Shown here: positions 18,100 through 26,301 of the stretch, in pieces | How positions within the stretch are numbered: position 1 is the first letter of the stretch | Layout: every line of letters starts with the position of its first letter | DNA from: Serratia oryzae | Lineage (GTDB): Bacteria; Pseudomonadota; Gammaproteobacteria; Enterobacterales; Enterobacteriaceae | Direction of reading: 5' to 3' | Assembly (NCBI RefSeq): GCF_001976145.1 | Contig: NZ_MOXD01000008.1 | Span: 62,001-126,000, forward strand | DNA length: 64,000 nucleotides | Position numbers and translations under genes: made by a program | Notes under the pieces: generated by a model | The model's input: the letters and a program-made list of their open reading frames with translations, nothing else | Told to the model about the DNA's origin: nothing | Database searches by the model: none

Positions 18100-20238
18100 G
18101 TGAAACCAGTAGTGATTAAACGGGACGGCTGTCAGGTCTCTTTTGACGAAGAGCGCATCAAGCAGGCCGTTGAGCGGGCCGCGCTGGCCGCTGGTGTGAT
18201 CGATGCCGACTACTGCGCTACCGTCGCCCGTGTGGTCGCTCAACAGATGGAACAACGCCCGCGTGTCGATATCCATGAGATCCAGCAGGCGGTTGAAAAC
18301 CAACTGATGGCTGGCCACTACAAGCAACTGGCACGTACCTACATTGAATATCGTCACGATCGCGATGTGTCGCGCGAGCTGCGCGGGCGGTTGAACCAGG
18401 AGATCCGCGGCCTGGTGGAGCAAAGTAACGTGGCGCTGCTGAACGAAAACGCCAACAAAGACAGTAAGGTGATCCCCACCCAACGCGATCTGCTGGCCGG
18501 GATCGTCGCCAAGCACTATGCCAAGCAGCATATCCTGCCGCGCGACGTGGTGCTGGCGCACGAACGGGGAGAGATCCACTATCACGATCTCGACTACTCG
18601 CCGTTCTTCCCAATGTTCAACTGCATGCTGATCGATCTGAAAGGCATGCTGACCAACGGCTTCAAGATGGGCAATGCCGAGATCGAGCCACCGAAGTCGA
18701 TCTCCACCGCCACCGCCGTCAGCGCGCAGATCATCGCCCAGGTGGCCAGCCATATTTATGGCGGCACCACCATCAACCGGATCGATGAGATCCTGGCGCC
18801 TTTTGTCACTGCCAGCTTCCGCAAGCATCAGGAGATCGCGCAGCAGTGGCAGATCCCGGATGTGGCAGGCTATGCGATGGCGCGTACCGAGAAAGAGTGT
18901 TACGACGCCTTCCAGTCGCTGGAATACGAAGTGAACACCCTGCACACCGCTAACGGCCAGACGCCGTTTGTCACCTTCGGCTTTGGCCTGGGAACGAGCT
19001 GGGAATCGCGCATGATCCAGCAGTCGATCCTGAAAAACCGCATCGCCGGGCTGGGCAAAAACCGCAAAACGGCGGTGTTCCCGAAGCTGGTGTTCGCCAT
19101 CCGCGACGGCCTGAACCACAAATTTGGCGATGCCAATTACGATATCAAGCAATTGGCGCTGGAATGCGCCAGCAAGCGCATGTACCCGGATATCCTCAAT
19201 TACGATCAGGTGGTGAAGGTTACCGGCTCGTTTAAAACGCCGATGGGCTGCCGCAGCTTCTTGGGGACATACGAAGAAAACGGCGAGCAAATCCACGATG
19301 GCCGCAACAATATCGGCGTGATCAGCCTGAACCTGCCGCGCATCGCGCTGGAAGCGCACGGCGATGAAAGCCGTTTCTGGGCGCTGCTGGATGAACGCCT
19401 GCTGCTGGCGAAAAAGGCGTTAATGACGCGCATTGCACGCCTGGAAGGCATCAAGGCGCGCGTGGCACCGATTCTGTATATGGAAGGGGCGTGCGGCGTG
19501 CGGCTGAAAGCCGACGACAATATCGCCGAGATCTTCAAACATGGCCGGGCGTCGATCTCGCTGGGTTATATCGGCGTGCATGAAACCATCAACGCCCTAT
19601 TCGGTGGGCAAAAGCACGTGTATGACGATCAGCAATTGCGCGCCAAAGCCATCGCCATCGTTGAGCGCCTGAAGGCCGCCACCGAAAGCTGGAAAGCAGA
19701 AACTGGCTACGGCTTCAGCCTGTACAGCACGCCGAGCGAAAACCTGTGCGATCGTTTCTGTCGCCTGGACACCAGCGAGTTCGGCGTGGTGCCGGGCGTC
19801 ACCGACAAAGGCTACTACACCAATAGTTTCCACCTCGACGTAGAGAAAAAGGTGAACCCTTACGACAAGCTGGATTTCGAAGCGCCTTATCCACCGCTCA
19901 CCAACGGTGGCTTCATCTGTTACGGTGAATACCCGAATTTGCAGCACAACCTGAAGGCGCTGGAAGACGTGTGGGACTACAGTTACACCCGCGTGCCTTA
20001 TTACGGCACCAACACGCCGATCGACGAGTGCTACGAGTGCGGCTTTACCGGCGAGTTCTCCTGCACCAGCAAAGGCTTCACCTGCCCGAAATGCGGCAAC
20101 CATGATTCGGCAAAAGTGTCGGTCACCCGCCGCGTTTGCGGCTATTTGGGCAGCCCGGACTCACGGCCGTTCAACGCCGGTAAGCAGGAAGAGGTAAAAC
20201 GCCGGGTGAAACACCTGGGGAATGGGCAGATAGGTTAA
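18100..20238 (+). CDS. nrdD: Anaerobic ribonucleoside-triphosphate reductase, large subunit
   Basis: This 712-residue class III reductase makes dNTPs from NTPs without oxygen, using a glycyl radical. The frame is open from 18043, but the GTG at 18100 is chosen: it sits behind ACAGGAGTAACAAC and gives the E. coli length and N-terminus (VKPVVIKRDGCQVSF). Visible features are the N-terminal ATP-cone (residues about 2-90), NANKDSKVIPTQRDLLAG, the zinc ligands in CYECGFTGEFSC and FTCPKCGNHD, and the radical-site segment RRVCGYLGSPDSRPFN near the C-terminus (glycine equivalent to E. coli G681). Its activase nrdG follows, but with another gene between. Control by NrdR is supported by the two boxes upstream. 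Confidence 0.97.
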   Translation: MKPVVIKRDGCQVSFDEERIKQAVERAALAAGVIDADYCATVARVVAQQMEQRPRVDIHEIQQAVENQLMAGHYKQLARTYIEYRHDRDVSRELRGRLNQEIRGLVEQSNVALLNENANKDSKVIPTQRDLLAGIVAKHYAKQHILPRDVVLAHERGEIHYHDLDYSPFFPMFNCMLIDLKGMLTNGFKMGNAEIEPPKSISTATAVSAQIIAQVASHIYGGTTINRIDEILAPFVTASFRKHQEIAQQWQIPDVAGYAMARTEKECYDAFQSLEYEVNTLHTANGQTPFVTFGFGLGTSWESRMIQQSILKNRIAGLGKNRKTAVFPKLVFAIRDGLNHKFGDANYDIKQLALECASKRMYPDILNYDQVVKVTGSFKTPMGCRSFLGTYEENGEQIHDGRNNIGVISLNLPRIALEAHGDESRFWALLDERLLLAKKALMTRIARLEGIKARVAPILYMEGACGVRLKADDNIAEIFKHGRASISLGYIGVHETINALFGGQKHVYDDQQLRAKAIAIVERLKAATESWKAETGYGFSLYSTPSENLCDRFCRLDTSEFGVVPGVTDKGYYTNSFHLDVEKKVNPYDKLDFEAPYPPLTNGGFICYGEYPNLQHNLKALEDVWDYSYTRVPYYGTNTPIDECYECGFTGEFSCTSKGFTCPKCGNHDSAKVSVTRRVCGYLGSPDSRPFNAGKQEEVKRRVKHLGNGQIG

Positions 20239-20252
20239 TCGATATCCTTTAA

Positions 20253-20281
20253 GCCTTGCGGATGACACCTTTCCGTAAGGC
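20253..20281 (+). terminator. Stem-loop after nrdD
   Basis: A 9-bp stem (GCCTTGCGG with CCGTAAGGC, one G-T pair) begins 15 nt after the nrdD stop. There is no immediate T-run, so it may be a weak terminator or an mRNA-stabilising hairpin that separates nrdD from the downstream gene. Confidence 0.5.
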
Positions 20282-20358
20282 AAGAATTGCTTTTGTGGCC
20301 AAACCTCTTATGCTCTTTTGCTGTTTGCCCGTAATCATTGTTTATTCAAGGTTTAGCG

Positions 20359-21324
20359 ATGTCTTTTATTTTCTCATTCAAAAAGGTGTATTTATTCAGT
20401 CTCCTGGCGCTCCCAGGCTATGTATCAGCCACCAGCGAGGGAGAACCCGTGACGACGGCGCAGACATCAGCCCTCTCAATTCTTGCCATTCCGCCCATAA
20501 TGATGCCGCCATCACGCATCATCGATGTTGCAGTACCAGAGAAAAAACGGGCTGCTGATACCCTGGCTGAACCCACTCAGGCCGTGAACACTCCGGTGGC
20601 AGAGCCTGCGCCAACGGCGTTGTTGGCCCCACCGTTACCCACTGAGCCACCAACCGAGCAGAAAACAGAAAACAAGGCAGAAAGCCCCACTCCAGCGTTG
20701 CAGCTAGACAGTGAAGAACAAAAACGCGCTTATGCAACCGGCGTAGCCTTGGCAAACTACATAGATAGCCAGCTTGCGCAACAGAAAGAACTGCACATCA
20801 CGCTCAGTAAAGATATTTTGCTGGCAGGCCTCAGCGACGCTTTTAACCATCAGAGCAAAATGAGCGAGCAAGATGTTAATGACACGCTGCGCGTCCTGGA
20901 TGAACAGATTAAGGTTCTGATGCAGGACAGAAAAAACAAAATGGTTGCCGCAGATAAAGCGTGGCTGGAGGCGTTTGCCAAACAGGAAGGGGTCAAAAAG
21001 ACCAAGCAGGGGCTGTTTTACTTCGTAAAAAATAAAGGCACTGGCGCGCCCCTGAAAGATACGGATACCGTTGAGGTAAATTATAAAGGTACTCTCATTG
21101 ACGGTACCGTGGTTGACGGCCCGAAAATTGATAACGCCTTCGAAATATTCCGGGTAGCGAATATGCCGCCGATCCTGCGCGACAGCGTGAAGCTGATCCG
21201 TGACGGGGGTGAAGTTCAGGTCGTCATCCCTCCTTCTGCAGTAAACGTCTCGCCTGATGTGGCAAAACCGGAGGCGGTGGTGATTTACACCATATCTATC
21301 CATAGTGTGAATAAACAGCACTAG
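20359..21324 (+). CDS. Exported FKBP-type peptidyl-prolyl isomerase-like protein
   Basis: A 321-residue protein with a signal peptide (MSFIFSFKKVYLFSLLALPGYVSA), a Pro/Thr/Glu-rich linker to about residue 115, a helical region like the dimerisation domain of FkpA/Mip (EEQKRAYATGVALANYIDSQL, then DAFNHQSKMSEQDVNDTL), and a C-terminal FKBP fold starting near VEVNYKGTLIDGTVVDGP. The usual active-site Trp (GW motif) and the conserved late Tyr are not evident in the FKBP domain, so it may be a chaperone with reduced isomerase activity. The start at 20359 follows AAGG by 7 nt. It sits between nrdD and nrdG, which are normally adjacent. I do not know a specific name. Confidence 0.8.
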   Translation: MSFIFSFKKVYLFSLLALPGYVSATSEGEPVTTAQTSALSILAIPPIMMPPSRIIDVAVPEKKRAADTLAEPTQAVNTPVAEPAPTALLAPPLPTEPPTEQKTENKAESPTPALQLDSEEQKRAYATGVALANYIDSQLAQQKELHITLSKDILLAGLSDAFNHQSKMSEQDVNDTLRVLDEQIKVLMQDRKNKMVAADKAWLEAFAKQEGVKKTKQGLFYFVKNKGTGAPLKDTDTVEVNYKGTLIDGTVVDGPKIDNAFEIFRVANMPPILRDSVKLIRDGGEVQVVIPPSAVNVSPDVAKPEAVVIYTISIHSVNKQH

Positions 21325-21355
21325 TTCTGCCGTGCCAGGGGGAAAGGAATAAAAA

Positions 21356-21820
21356 ATGAATTACCACCAGTATTACCCCATCGACGTGGTCAACGGCCCC
21401 GGCACGCGCTGCACGCTGTTTGTCGCCGGTTGCGTACATCAATGCAAAGGCTGCTACAACCAAAGCACCTGGCGGCTAGACTCCGGCCTGCCGTTTACGC
21501 CGCAGATGGAAGAGCAGATCGTGGCCGATCTCAACGACAGCCGCGTGCCGCGCCAAGGGCTGTCGCTTTCCGGCGGCGATCCGCTGCACCCTGCCAACGT
21601 CGCCGCCGTATTGCAGTTGGTGAAGCGGGTACGCGCCGAATGCCCCGGCAAGGATATCTGGCTGTGGACCGGTTATAAGCTGGGGGAACTGAATGAGGCA
21701 CAGAAGCAGATCGTCGAGCGAATCAACGTGCTGGTAGACGGCAAGTTTGTGCAGGAATTAAAAGACCCGGCGCTGATTTGGCGCGGTAGCAGCAATCAGG
21801 TAGTGCATAAGCTGCGTTAG
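21356..21820 (+). CDS. nrdG: Anaerobic ribonucleoside-triphosphate reductase-activating protein
   Basis: This 154-residue radical SAM enzyme installs the glycyl radical on NrdD. The CxxxCxxC cluster motif is CVHQCKGC (residues about 26-33), preceded by VNGPGTRCTLFVAG; the SAM-binding glycine-rich stretch SLSGGDPLHPANV follows. Length equals that of E. coli NrdG. It has a good Shine-Dalgarno (GAAAGGAAT) and lies 31 nt after the FKBP-like gene, so it is probably co-transcribed with it. Its 3' end overlaps the toxin gene on the other strand by 4 nt. Confidence 0.96.
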   Translation: MNYHQYYPIDVVNGPGTRCTLFVAGCVHQCKGCYNQSTWRLDSGLPFTPQMEEQIVADLNDSRVPRQGLSLSGGDPLHPANVAAVLQLVKRVRAECPGKDIWLWTGYKLGELNEAQKQIVERINVLVDGKFVQELKDPALIWRGSSNQVVHKLR

Positions 21821-22092
21821 CCGGGGAATTTTTCGCGCTGATGGGCAACCGCCAAGACTTGTATGACATCGCCCACAACGCGATAAACCAGTACCAGAGA
21901 GGCTTTGCTGACCAATAGCTTACGGGCCTCTCCATACCAAAGTTTACCCAGATGCGGATTATGCAATAACCGTTTAGCCGCCTGCTCAACCTCAGCATCG
22001 GCCTGTTCTGCGGCCAACGGGTAAAACGGATAGAGAAATTCAAAAATGCGTTCCCGATCCTGCAACGCAACATCATCCCATTCGATGCGCAT
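21817..22092 (-). CDS. RelE/ParE-superfamily toxin
   Basis: A 91-residue protein with the ParE/RelE fold pattern: MRIEWDDVALQDRERIFEFLY, RLLHNPHLGKLWYGEARKLLV, and the closing strand LVLVYRVVGDVIQVLAVAHQREKFP. Family members are mRNA interferases or gyrase poisons; sequence alone does not separate the two here. The gene starts 8 nt after the antitoxin stop, behind AAGGAAAACC, as in a standard two-gene module with the antitoxin first. Confidence 0.85.
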   Translation of the reverse strand: MRIEWDDVALQDRERIFEFLYPFYPLAAEQADAEVEQAAKRLLHNPHLGKLWYGEARKLLVSKASLVLVYRVVGDVIQVLAVAHQREKFPG

Positions 22093-22100
22093 GGTTTTCC

Positions 22101-22388
22101 TTATTTCGCTGCGTATCTGGCCCTGACCTTGGCTTTAACATCATCCATCCGTTGCTCAGCCTGCGATTCACTGAGATAAACCGCACTCCCTTCATGTAAG
22201 CGGGCAAAAGCAGCGTCGACCTTACCCTTAAGCCAATTTTCATGCTCTTCGGTTATGCGTTGTTCGGCAGCCAGTTGTTCGGCTAGCTGACGACAGGCTT
22301 CACTTAAGGTGGTGCCTTTAGCCTCTGCCGCTTTCTGCGCCAATTGCTTTGTTTCGTTTCCAATACGAAACTGGATACGGCTTTCCAT
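22101..22388 (-). CDS. Antitoxin of the RelE/ParE-type module (RelB/DinJ-like)
   Basis: A 95-residue protein with an N-terminal ribbon-helix-helix-like segment (MESRIQFRIGNETKQLAQKA, then TTLSEACRQLAEQLA) and a charged C-terminal tail that would wrap the toxin. The frame allows a GTG at 22394, but the ATG at 22388 sits 8 nt after GAGGAG and is preferred. A 20-bp near-perfect palindrome 44 nt upstream is a likely autoregulatory operator. Confidence 0.82.
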   Translation of the reverse strand: MESRIQFRIGNETKQLAQKAAEAKGTTLSEACRQLAEQLAAEQRITEEHENWLKGKVDAAFARLHEGSAVYLSESQAEQRMDDVKAKVRARYAAK

Positions 22389-22431
22389 TCTCACATCTCC
22401 TCAAATAATTTACTGCTCATGATTCATTAAC

Positions 22432-22451
22432 GTTAGCACATTTGTGATAAC
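22432..22451. promoter_or_regulatory. Putative operator of the toxin-antitoxin module
   Basis: GTTAGCACA-TT-TGTGATAAC forms a 9-bp inverted repeat with one mismatch, 44 nt before the antitoxin start. Ribbon-helix-helix antitoxins usually bind such palindromes over their own promoter. The assignment is positional. Confidence 0.5.
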
Positions 22452-23009
22452 ACCATAAGCTCAGGTGACTGATTTTTGTTCACAGCAAAAGCGGCCTCGT
22501 CAACAGCAGCAGCACACCAATACCCCTGTCTACCAGACCCTCCAGTGAGCACTTACTCACAATTTTACGTCTCAACCGATGGCCAAACTACGGCCTTACT
22601 GGCCGCGATTGGGCAACAAGGGTGAATCAGAACGTTATCGGCATGATGCGAGTAAGCACTAACCAACATTCGCAGCTGCAGCGCTGCAATATTGCAAACC
22701 GCGGGAGATTGCACCAGATGGCGCAATGACCGGCCATAACGGCCCGGTTAAGCCTGGATATCACACCGGCGGGAGGCAGGATTAAGTTCGTTGAAAAGGT
22801 ATTTTGCGGTGGGGTAAATTTAACGTTTTTTACTGGCACAGTAACACATGCCTCACCTTCTGGGGTGATCTTCTTGGCGCTGGGGAAACAATTTTATGCC
22901 AATTTACAACCGGTTCGACAAACCACGCAGCAACCAGCGGTTAAAAACGCAGGCATTTTAACCACTGCCGGGCATCAATGAGCGCTGAACGAGCCAGCGC
23001 CAAGAGCGA
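22452..23009. other. Intergenic region with inverted repeats, no recognisable gene
   Basis: About 560 nt of medium GC. It contains a 16-bp inverted repeat (GTGAG-N6-CTCAC, 22545-22560), a partly similar sequence in the other orientation at 22648-22663 (GCGAGTAAGCACTAAC), and a perfect 8-bp hairpin (GGTTAAAA / TTTTAACC, 22938-22962) that may terminate yraR on the minus strand. The small frame at 22627-22839 on the minus strand has no recognisable product. Confidence 0.4.
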
Positions 23010-23636
23010 TCACCGCGCACAGTGCAGTTGGTCTGATTCTACAATTTTCACCCCGCTGCCAGCGCTGAAGGCCTGCGTCAGCAGGGTTTGCGCCACGTCT
23101 TTGGCGGCGACGGAGCGCCATTTACCGGGCAGCAACGCAAACAGCGGTTCGCTGAGCCGCTCCAGCAAACGCGGTTTCGCCCGGCCCAGCAGCATAGAAG
23201 GCCGCACCAGCGTCAAGCGCGGCCAATTCTGCGCGCGCAGTGCCTGCTCCATCTCGCCTTTAGTACGATTGTACAAAAACGGAGAACGAGGATTGGCACC
23301 GATGGCGCTCACCACTAAGCAGTGTTGCGCCCCCAGCCGCTGCCCGGCGAGTGCCGATGCCATCACCAACTGGTAATCCACATGGCGAAACGCCTCGGCG
23401 CTGCCAGCCTGACGGCGCGTGGTGCCCAGGCAACAGAACACCACATCCACCGGCTGATCCAACCCCGCCAGCAGTTCAGACAGATCGCCGCCGTGCGGGT
23501 TTTGCAGCTTGCCGTGCGGCACCAGCGCCGCCCGCGTGGGGGCGACAATCGCCGTTACCTGCGGATCGGCCTGCAACAGTTGCAACAGTTCGCCGCCGAC
23601 CAGGCCGGAAGCCCCGGTGATTAATACCCTTGCCAT
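23010..23636 (-). CDS. yraR: NAD(P)-binding Rossmann-fold protein YraR
   Basis: A 208-residue atypical short-chain dehydrogenase/NmrA-like protein that starts MARVLITGASGLVGGELLQL, with the GxxGxxG dinucleotide motif. VDVVFCCLGTTRRQAGS and the YNRTKGEMEQAL segment are typical of the YraR/HTATIP2-like group. The biochemical role in bacteria is unknown. The ATG at 23636 is chosen because GGAGAACGT precedes it and the length matches E. coli YraR (about 211); the longer frame adds a non-conserved extension. It is followed downstream by no gene on the same strand for about 600 nt. Confidence 0.88.
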   Translation of the reverse strand: MARVLITGASGLVGGELLQLLQADPQVTAIVAPTRAALVPHGKLQNPHGGDLSELLAGLDQPVDVVFCCLGTTRRQAGSAEAFRHVDYQLVMASALAGQRLGAQHCLVVSAIGANPRSPFLYNRTKGEMEQALRAQNWPRLTLVRPSMLLGRAKPRLLERLSEPLFALLPGKWRSVAAKDVAQTLLTQAFSAGSGVKIVESDQLHCAR

Positions 23637-23710
23637 ACGTTCTCCATTATTATCTACCAAACCGCCAAAGATGCCCTTTCTCAACGGAACATCTCACGCT
23701 TTCTTTCGCC

Positions 23711-24757
23711 TTACTGCGCGGGTTTCACATCTGCAACAAAGGTCGGTAGGCTCCAGGTTCCGCCTAAGCGAATATAACGACACATACCCGTCGTAGCTTC
23801 ACTGCTCTGGCGGAAGGTTTGGCCATCCCACACCCAACTTCCCATTCCCCAACAGTCGCCCAATCCGCGCCCTTTTTGACTGTAAGAAATAACGCCTTCA
23901 CCGTAATCCGACCCCAACGTCGTCACTAACACCGGAGCTTCTTGCAAAGCACTGTCGATCACCCAATAACCGTAGCCCTCGTTATAGGCTGCCCGCCAGC
24001 ACAACGCTGAGATAACGGCATGCTTGTCACCCAGCGGGGTCAGAGTGATGGCCTCTTCGCCTTCCTCATCACGATCCGCCGAAGGCTGCAGGCGGTCGCA
24101 ATCATCCGGCTTTAACGTTGCCAACAGCTTGGGCTTCAACGCCGCGATTTCTGGCGCAGTCAGCGGGCGCTCCTGCGCTTTCGCCACCTTCACAGCCTGA
24201 ATCACCGGGGCAGGAATGGCCACTGGTACGCTGCTTTCTGGCTTGTTACCTTTTCGTGCCAACGCCCCTGGAGTCCCGATGCGCCCCTGAACGTCATCCA
24301 TTTTCAGCATCACGGCGGAAGCCCCATCACCAGAAAGCACAAAGGGCGACGGGCCACCTCTAAACTCAACGCGGCTACTGCCTTTGACCGCGCTAATCAC
24401 GGCGCGGGTCTGATCTTCGGATAAACGCCAGGTATCATCCGCTGCCGCTTTGACGGCACCGATGGATTTATCATTAATCCACAGCGTCAGCGCTGCCACC
24501 GGGTTGGCACCATCAGACTCGATATCCCCCAAAGTCACCTCCCCCGTAGGCACCGTTCCGGGGCCGGCAAGACGCGTGAACAGCACTGACCCCGTGGATT
24601 CATCCCCGTCGCTGTAGCCCGCAGCACGGCAGGTATTAGTGTTGTCACATACCAGTTCCCAGTTCTTGTGGCTGAAAGAGACACCGCTCTCTTGCGCCAT
24701 CACCATGGGGGCAAACGCTGCCACCAGCACCAGTGCAACTCGATCTCTGCTTTTCAA
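23711..24757 (-). CDS. DUF1176 domain-containing exported protein, TTG start
   Basis: A 348-residue protein with a signal peptide (KSRDRVALVLVAAFAPMVMA) and the DUF1176 pattern: SFSHKNWELVCDNTNTCRAAGY near the N-terminus, a linker near residues 160-200, and a C-terminal half ending ATTGMCRYIRLGGTWSLP. Function unknown; family members are predicted periplasmic proteins with conserved cysteines that may form disulphides. The start codon is TTG at 24757, fixed by AAGGAG 7 nt upstream; the only ATG nearby (inside AGATGGATTG) runs into a stop at once. It stands 39 nt downstream of yhbP. Confidence 0.85.
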   Translation of the reverse strand: MKSRDRVALVLVAAFAPMVMAQESGVSFSHKNWELVCDNTNTCRAAGYSDGDESTGSVLFTRLAGPGTVPTGEVTLGDIESDGANPVAALTLWINDKSIGAVKAAADDTWRLSEDQTRAVISAVKGSSRVEFRGGPSPFVLSGDGASAVMLKMDDVQGRIGTPGALARKGNKPESSVPVAIPAPVIQAVKVAKAQERPLTAPEIAALKPKLLATLKPDDCDRLQPSADRDEEGEEAITLTPLGDKHAVISALCWRAAYNEGYGYWVIDSALQEAPVLVTTLGSDYGEGVISYSQKGRGLGDCWGMGSWVWDGQTFRQSSEATTGMCRYIRLGGTWSLPTFVADVKPAQ

Positions 24758-24796
24758 TCCATCTCTCCTTAATGGTCGCGTTATTAACAGGCTATT

Positions 24797-25240
24797 TTAA
24801 CAAGATGATGGACGCACCCAATGCAGCTTTTTGCCGAAACCCAAGGTGTTGTCGGTCATTTTCACCTCCTGCAGTGTGAGCTGCCAGATCGGGGCTTTCA
24901 TCGCCTTCGCCACCGGGAAACGTTGGCAGTAGCGCTCGCGGGCCAGCCGATCGTCATCACCCTGCAGCAAAGCGATCTCCCCACGGTACTGCACGCCTTT
25001 GATCAGCGCGATGCTCTTGGGCTGCGGGGCAATGGTTCCCACCACCGTGCTGTTTTGCTGCATCAGGCCGCCATGCTGGGTATGCGGCTCGGTCATCAGC
25101 CACAGCGCCATACGCTCGGCGTCGAACACGTAAAAGCAGTTGGCGCACCACATTTCCGCACCATTACCGGCGCACAGCGTGAGCACATGCTGTTTATTGA
25201 GAAAACGAATGATGTGCTGCTGGTCTTCGGTTGGATTCAA
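24797..25240 (-). CDS. yhbP: UPF0306 protein YhbP (pyridoxamine-phosphate-oxidase-like fold)
   Basis: This 147-residue protein has exactly the length of E. coli YhbP and shares its key stretches: [44 protein letters not shown] and [15 protein letters not shown]. The fold is the split-barrel flavin-binding type; the role is unknown. The start is taken as TTG at 25240, 8 nt after CAGGAG; a GTG nine bases further upstream is too close to that motif. In E. coli yhbP is next to yhbQ and yhbS; here it borders the CRISPR region instead, so it marks the left edge of an accessory block. Confidence 0.88.
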   Translation of the reverse strand: MNPTEDQQHIIRFLNKQHVLTLCAGNGAEMWCANCFYVFDAERMALWLMTEPHTQHGGLMQQNSTVVGTIAPQPKSIALIKGVQYRGEIALLQGDDDRLARERYCQRFPVAKAMKAPIWQLTLQEVKMTDNTLGFGKKLHWVRPSSC

Positions 25241-25304
25241 GGTTATCACTCCTGTTACCGGCACCTTTACGGTTGAAGATTGTCACAATTAGCGACAATT
25301 CATA

Positions 25305-25463
25305 TATACCCTTCATACTTCAAGTTGCTTGGGTGTTGGCTGCGTTACTCGGCCCATATTGGGCCTCGCCCCTTCGGGGCCGCGGCAAGCAGCGTTCAAA
25401 TCGGCCATGACCGATTTGTCTTTCGGTTGCCGCCTACAAGCAACTCGAATTATTTTGGGTATA
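25305..25463. repeat. ERIC (IRU) element, copy 3, with an internal insertion
   Basis: About 159 bp, with outer parts (TATACCCTTCATACTTCAAG and CTCGAATTATTTTGGGTATA) nearly identical to copy 2. The centre is replaced by three nested hairpins: GGCCCATATTGGGCC (25351-25365), GCCCCTTCGGGGC (25368-25380) and AAATCGG-N6-CCGATTT (25398-25417). It lies between yhbP and the speFL leader. Confidence 0.85.
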
Positions 25464-25742
25464 GAAAACCAAAATAGCACATTAATAAATAATCTCTGCA
25501 TCGATATGCAAATGAAACCGGGTTTATATAATAACAATAAAAAAACACCTTGGCTGTATTTGATTATCTATGGAACAAATGAATGTGATACCGAGCAATA
25601 CTCAGCCGAGTTAAGCCGAGCGGGCTCTAACCCACCCGTACTTTTTTAGCAATTAATTCACATCAGCGAATAGCGGCATAAGCCATGCCTATTCACCTCT
25701 GTGAATACAAAATGAATAATTATTTATAAATAACCACCACTG

Positions 25743-25784
25743 CGTGATTAATATCACGTTATCTGCGATTTTATTCGCTAAAAT
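25743..25784 (+). promoter_or_regulatory. Predicted FNR/CRP-type activator site and -10 element upstream of speFL
   Basis: CGTGATTAATATCACG (25743-25758) is a perfect 16-bp palindrome that fits both CRP (GTGA-N6-TCAC) and FNR (TGAT-N4-ATCA) patterns. A -10-like TAAAAT lies at 25779-25784, which would put the palindrome centre close to -41, the class II activator position. Together they suggest an activated promoter for speFL. The stretch 25464-25742 is AT-rich with no gene. Confidence 0.6.
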
Positions 25785-25810
25785 GGCGCCACCTTCACTC
25801 AAACAGGTGG

Positions 25811-25918
25811 ATGAAAGATGGAAACAATAACCGAAAAATGGCACATATCCGACGGACCACGCATATGATGATGGCGCACCGCAGTTGCTTTAGCTTTGCC
25901 TTCTTTAACTTCAGATAA
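25811..25918 (+). CDS. speFL: SpeFL ornithine-sensing arrest peptide (leader of the speF operon)
   Basis: A 35-codon frame whose C-terminal part aligns with E. coli SpeFL: MAHIRRTTH here against MPHIRRTTH, and MAHRSCFSFAFFNFR here against FAHRNSFDFHFFNAR, both ending at the stop after Arg. The N-terminus also matches (GNNNRK against ENNSRT). In E. coli, free ornithine bound by the nascent peptide stalls the ribosome and lets transcription continue into speF (ornithine decarboxylase) and potE. Sensor (HIRRTTH) and effector (FFN-R) residues are kept here. An AGG motif is only about 3 nt from the start codon, which is short. The target gene downstream is truncated. Confidence 0.85.
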   Translation: MKDGNNNRKMAHIRRTTHMMMAHRSCFSFAFFNFR

Positions 25919-26202
25919 CTTCCTCCTTTAGGTTCTTATTGGGTATTACAGAACGCGCGGTGTCAATGCTGATTTCTTGCGCCTAACGGCGGCGGCATCA
26001 CTTTTCCTTTATTTAAGGTAAAGCTCACTTGGCGATTTTCCATGTACGAATAAGAGCGAAAAAATATATTTCGCAAAAATAAACGGCCAGCGTGTCATGT
26101 CGTTGAACGTTGTCACGCTAGCGCATACCTTTATTTTAGCGAAAATATTTTTCGTCAAAGCCATTATTTTCCGACGGGATTTTTGTCTAAATAATAAGCA
26201 AA

Positions 26203-26301
26203 ATGAAAAAATTAAACATTGCCGCCAATAATAAAAACTTACCTTGTTTTGAAACCACACGTGAAATTACCGATGTGCACCACAGTGATTTTATACGGTA
26301 G
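26203..26301 (+). pseudogene. speF: 5' fragment of speF (inducible ornithine decarboxylase), cut by the CRISPR array
   Basis: An ATG 284 nt after speFL opens a 32-codon frame beginning MKKLNIAANN and continuing PCFETTREITDVHHSDF. This matches the SpeF N-terminus (E. coli MSKLKIA... CFTTQRE...) at the expected place behind its leader. After about 30 codons the sequence runs into a half CRISPR repeat and stops at TAG. The remaining roughly 690 codons and potE are absent from the window, including the far side of the cas operon. The region 25919-26202 between leader and fragment would be the untranslated control region. The identification depends on a short stretch but is strongly supported by speFL upstream. 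Confidence 0.78.

Noticed and set aside
17956-19359. A 467-codon frame on the minus strand opposite nrdD
   Set aside because: It is the antisense shadow of a high-GC gene that is certain on the plus strand; no protein family is recognisable.
26009-26260. An 83-codon minus-strand frame between speFL and the array
   Set aside because: Very AT-rich, no similarity, no ribosome site, and opposite to the speF fragment that explains the sequence better.
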